DNA of 7,498 nucleotides from an uncultured Bacteroidota bacterium (GTDB lineage Bacteria; Bacteroidota; Bacteroidia; Chitinophagales; S012-47). The notes beneath the pieces were generated by a model that saw nothing but the letters and a program-made list of their open reading frames with translations, did not search any database and was not told the origin of the DNA. Below, one piece after another: positions 6,221 through 7,498 of the stretch (its first letter is position 1; each line of letters begins with the position of its first letter). The position numbers and the translations under genes are program-made. The stretch covers positions 1-7,498 of the forward strand of contig CAJXXO010000123.1 of assembly GCA_913062655.1 (NCBI GenBank), given 5' to 3'.

Positions 6221-7147
6221 ATGCCGAGTGATAGTAGTCAGGTCATAACCGGAGTTGGCGAAGCCTCCAATATTGTCATCAACAAGCTTGATTCGTGGTT
6301 GGATGCTGCGGTGGGCATGTTTCCCAATTTTCTGGTAGCTGTTGTAGTGCTGGTTATCTTCTTTCTCATTTCCAAGGTGATTCGGATTTTGCTCCACAAG
6401 GCCTTGAGCGCCTGGATGAGCAATGAAGCGGTGATTCGTCTCATTCTCAGCTTGACCAGTGTAATCGTAATGCTGGTGGGGCTGATCATTGCGCTCAATA
6501 TTCTTCACCTTGAGCAGACAGTGACCTCCATTTTGGCGGGTGTGGGTGTAATCGGTCTGGCGCTGAGCTTTGCTTTTCAGGATGCAGCGGCCAATTTTAT
6601 TGCCGGTGTGTCGATGGCCTTCAAGAGTCCGATCAACGTGGGGGATATCATTGAGTCGAATGAATTTTTTGGTACGGTTACGCACATAGGGTTGCGGGCC
6701 ACCACAATCTTAAACCCCCAAGGCCAGGATATCCATATTCCCAATCGGTTGATTTTCCAGAACCCCTACAAGCATTACACCCAGCATGGTACACGCAGGA
6801 TTGACCTGGAGGTGGGCATCAGCTATGGGGATGACCTGGAAAAAGTAGAGCGTGTAACCACCGCAGCCATCGAGTCGATGGATCAAATACTGAAGGAGAA
6901 AGGGGTCACCTTTTTCTACCGGGAGTTTGGGGATAGCTCCATCAATTTCACCATCGTTTACTGGGTAAATTACCGTACCTACATGGACTACCTGGGTGCG
7001 GTAAGCGAAGGGGTGAAGCGGGTGAAGAAGGCGTATGACGAGAACGATATTACCATTCCATTCCCAATTCGTACGCTCGACTTCGGGATCAAAGGCGGAC
7101 AAAAGCTGGATGCCATGCTGCAGCGTTCCGGTAATGCACCTAGCTGA
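6221..7147 (+). CDS. Small-conductance mechanosensitive channel, MscS family
   Basis: This is an inner-membrane channel that opens under membrane tension and releases solutes during osmotic downshock. The 308 residues are close to the minimal MscS type (E. coli MscS is 286). Three hydrophobic segments lie near residues 34-58, 71-95 and 100-133. The third is the glycine/alanine-rich pore helix AGVGVIGLALSFAFQDAAANF (106-126). The MscS beta domain follows, with P137, the VGD motif (140-142), GTV (151-153), LRAT (158-161) and IPN (173-175). The cytoplasmic alpha/beta part and a C-terminal IPFPIRTLDF block, usual in the family, complete it. The ATG at 6221 has no clear Shine-Dalgarno site. The next methionine (residue 33) sits at the first membrane segment and would lose the N-terminal helix. 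The stop overlaps the opposing kinase gene by 8 bases. It appears monocistronic. Confidence 0.95.
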   Translation: MPSDSSQVITGVGEASNIVINKLDSWLDAAVGMFPNFLVAVVVLVIFFLISKVIRILLHKALSAWMSNEAVIRLILSLTSVIVMLVGLIIALNILHLEQTVTSILAGVGVIGLALSFAFQDAAANFIAGVSMAFKSPINVGDIIESNEFFGTVTHIGLRATTILNPQGQDIHIPNRLIFQNPYKHYTQHGTRRIDLEVGISYGDDLEKVERVTTAAIESMDQILKEKGVTFFYREFGDSSINFTIVYWVNYRTYMDYLGAVSEGVKRVKKAYDENDITIPFPIRTLDFGIKGGQKLDAMLQRSGNAPS

Positions 7148-7498
7148 CCATAGACGCAGCTTCTGCTCCGGGTGTTGTCTCTTGCCGGCTCAAAGGTATA
7201 TGGATCGTTACTTGGGTGCCTTGCCCTACCTGTGATGACAATTGCAAGTCACCGCCCAGTTGACGGGCAATGCCCTGTGCGACATAAAGTCCCATTCCAG
7301 CCCCCATGCTTTTATGGGTAGCGCGGTAAAACATCCGGGTGACTTTGCCCAGTTGTTCGGCTTCGATGCCTATACCATTGTCTGCCAAGGTGATAGCACA
7401 GCCACTTGCGACCGTTCGAAGAGACAGATCTATCCTGGCGGGTTGGTTGGTCGCACGATACCGTATAGCGTTTGACAGCAAGGTGTAGAGCAACACAC
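7140..7498 (-). CDS. Sensor histidine kinase, C-terminal ATPase domain only (cut by window edge)
   Basis: This is the end of a two-component sensor kinase whose N-terminal part lies beyond the right edge. Visible is almost the whole HATPase_c domain that binds ATP for histidine autophosphorylation. The N-box LLSNAIRY sits right at the window edge. The G1 box is ADNGIGI, the F-box region is MFYRATHKS, and the G2 box is GAGMGLYVA. The domain ends at VTIHIPL, followed by an 18-residue tail. MFYRAT-(H/T)KS-GxGxGLY is a form I associate with Bacteroidota PAS-type kinases, so an input PAS or GAF domain upstream is plausible but unseen. The GTG near 7496 is a valine codon inside the domain, not a start. 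No response regulator lies downstream, since its stop overlaps the channel gene. The kinase family is certain; the subtype and signal are not. Confidence 0.92.
   Translation of the reverse strand, partial: VLLYTLLSNAIRYRATNQPARIDLSLRTVASGCAITLADNGIGIEAEQLGKVTRMFYRATHKSMGAGMGLYVAQGIARQLGGDLQLSSQVGQGTQVTIHIPLSRQETTPGAEAASMVS

Noticed and set aside
6140..6685. Minus-strand open frame of 181 codons
   Set aside because: It is antisense to the start of the MscS channel and crosses its promoter region. The polar, low-complexity-looking translation has no family features.

Overview
The window looks like ordinary chromosome from a member of the phylum Bacteroidota. A Saprospirales/Lewinella-like or other marine cytophagalean relative is my guess, inferred from gene flavour only. 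Four things point this way: a small exported protein ending in a GldM C-terminal-like domain, a TAnnTTTG-type promoter element, A/T-rich leaders with few Shine-Dalgarno sites, and Bacteroidota-style kinase and cold-shock sequences. Base composition is close to balanced, and I see no phage, transposon, CRISPR, tRNA or rRNA signature.

Layout. Positions 1-3317 (+) hold the 3' part of a very large NtrY-like membrane sensor histidine kinase, cut by the left edge. Its stop codon overlaps the start of hemL (3314-4606, +), the glutamate-1-semialdehyde aminomutase of the C5 tetrapyrrole pathway. A small GldM-C-like exported protein (4603-4953, -) meets hemL tail to tail with a 4-base overlap. A 145-base divergent spacer with an inverted repeat and a TAnnTTTG element separates it from a family I inorganic pyrophosphatase (5099-5830, +). 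A hairpin terminator at 5832-5857 is shared with the convergent cold-shock protein gene (5882-6073, -). A 147-base divergent spacer then leads to an MscS-family mechanosensitive channel (6221-7147, +). This overlaps by 8 bases the end of a second sensor kinase (7140-7498, -), of which only the ATP-binding domain is visible.

How the genes work together. Only the kinase and hemL form a likely co-translated unit. The remaining genes alternate strand and are probably single transcription units with general jobs: pyrophosphate removal, RNA chaperoning, osmotic pressure release and signalling. The gene packing is very tight, with two of three convergent pairs overlapping at their stop codons. No stretch over 300 bases lacks a gene. 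I found no convincing undescribed system. The items most worth a second look are the GldM-C-like mini-protein, the kinase-hemL coupling, the inverted repeat upstream of the pyrophosphatase, and the G8 tract in the kinase.
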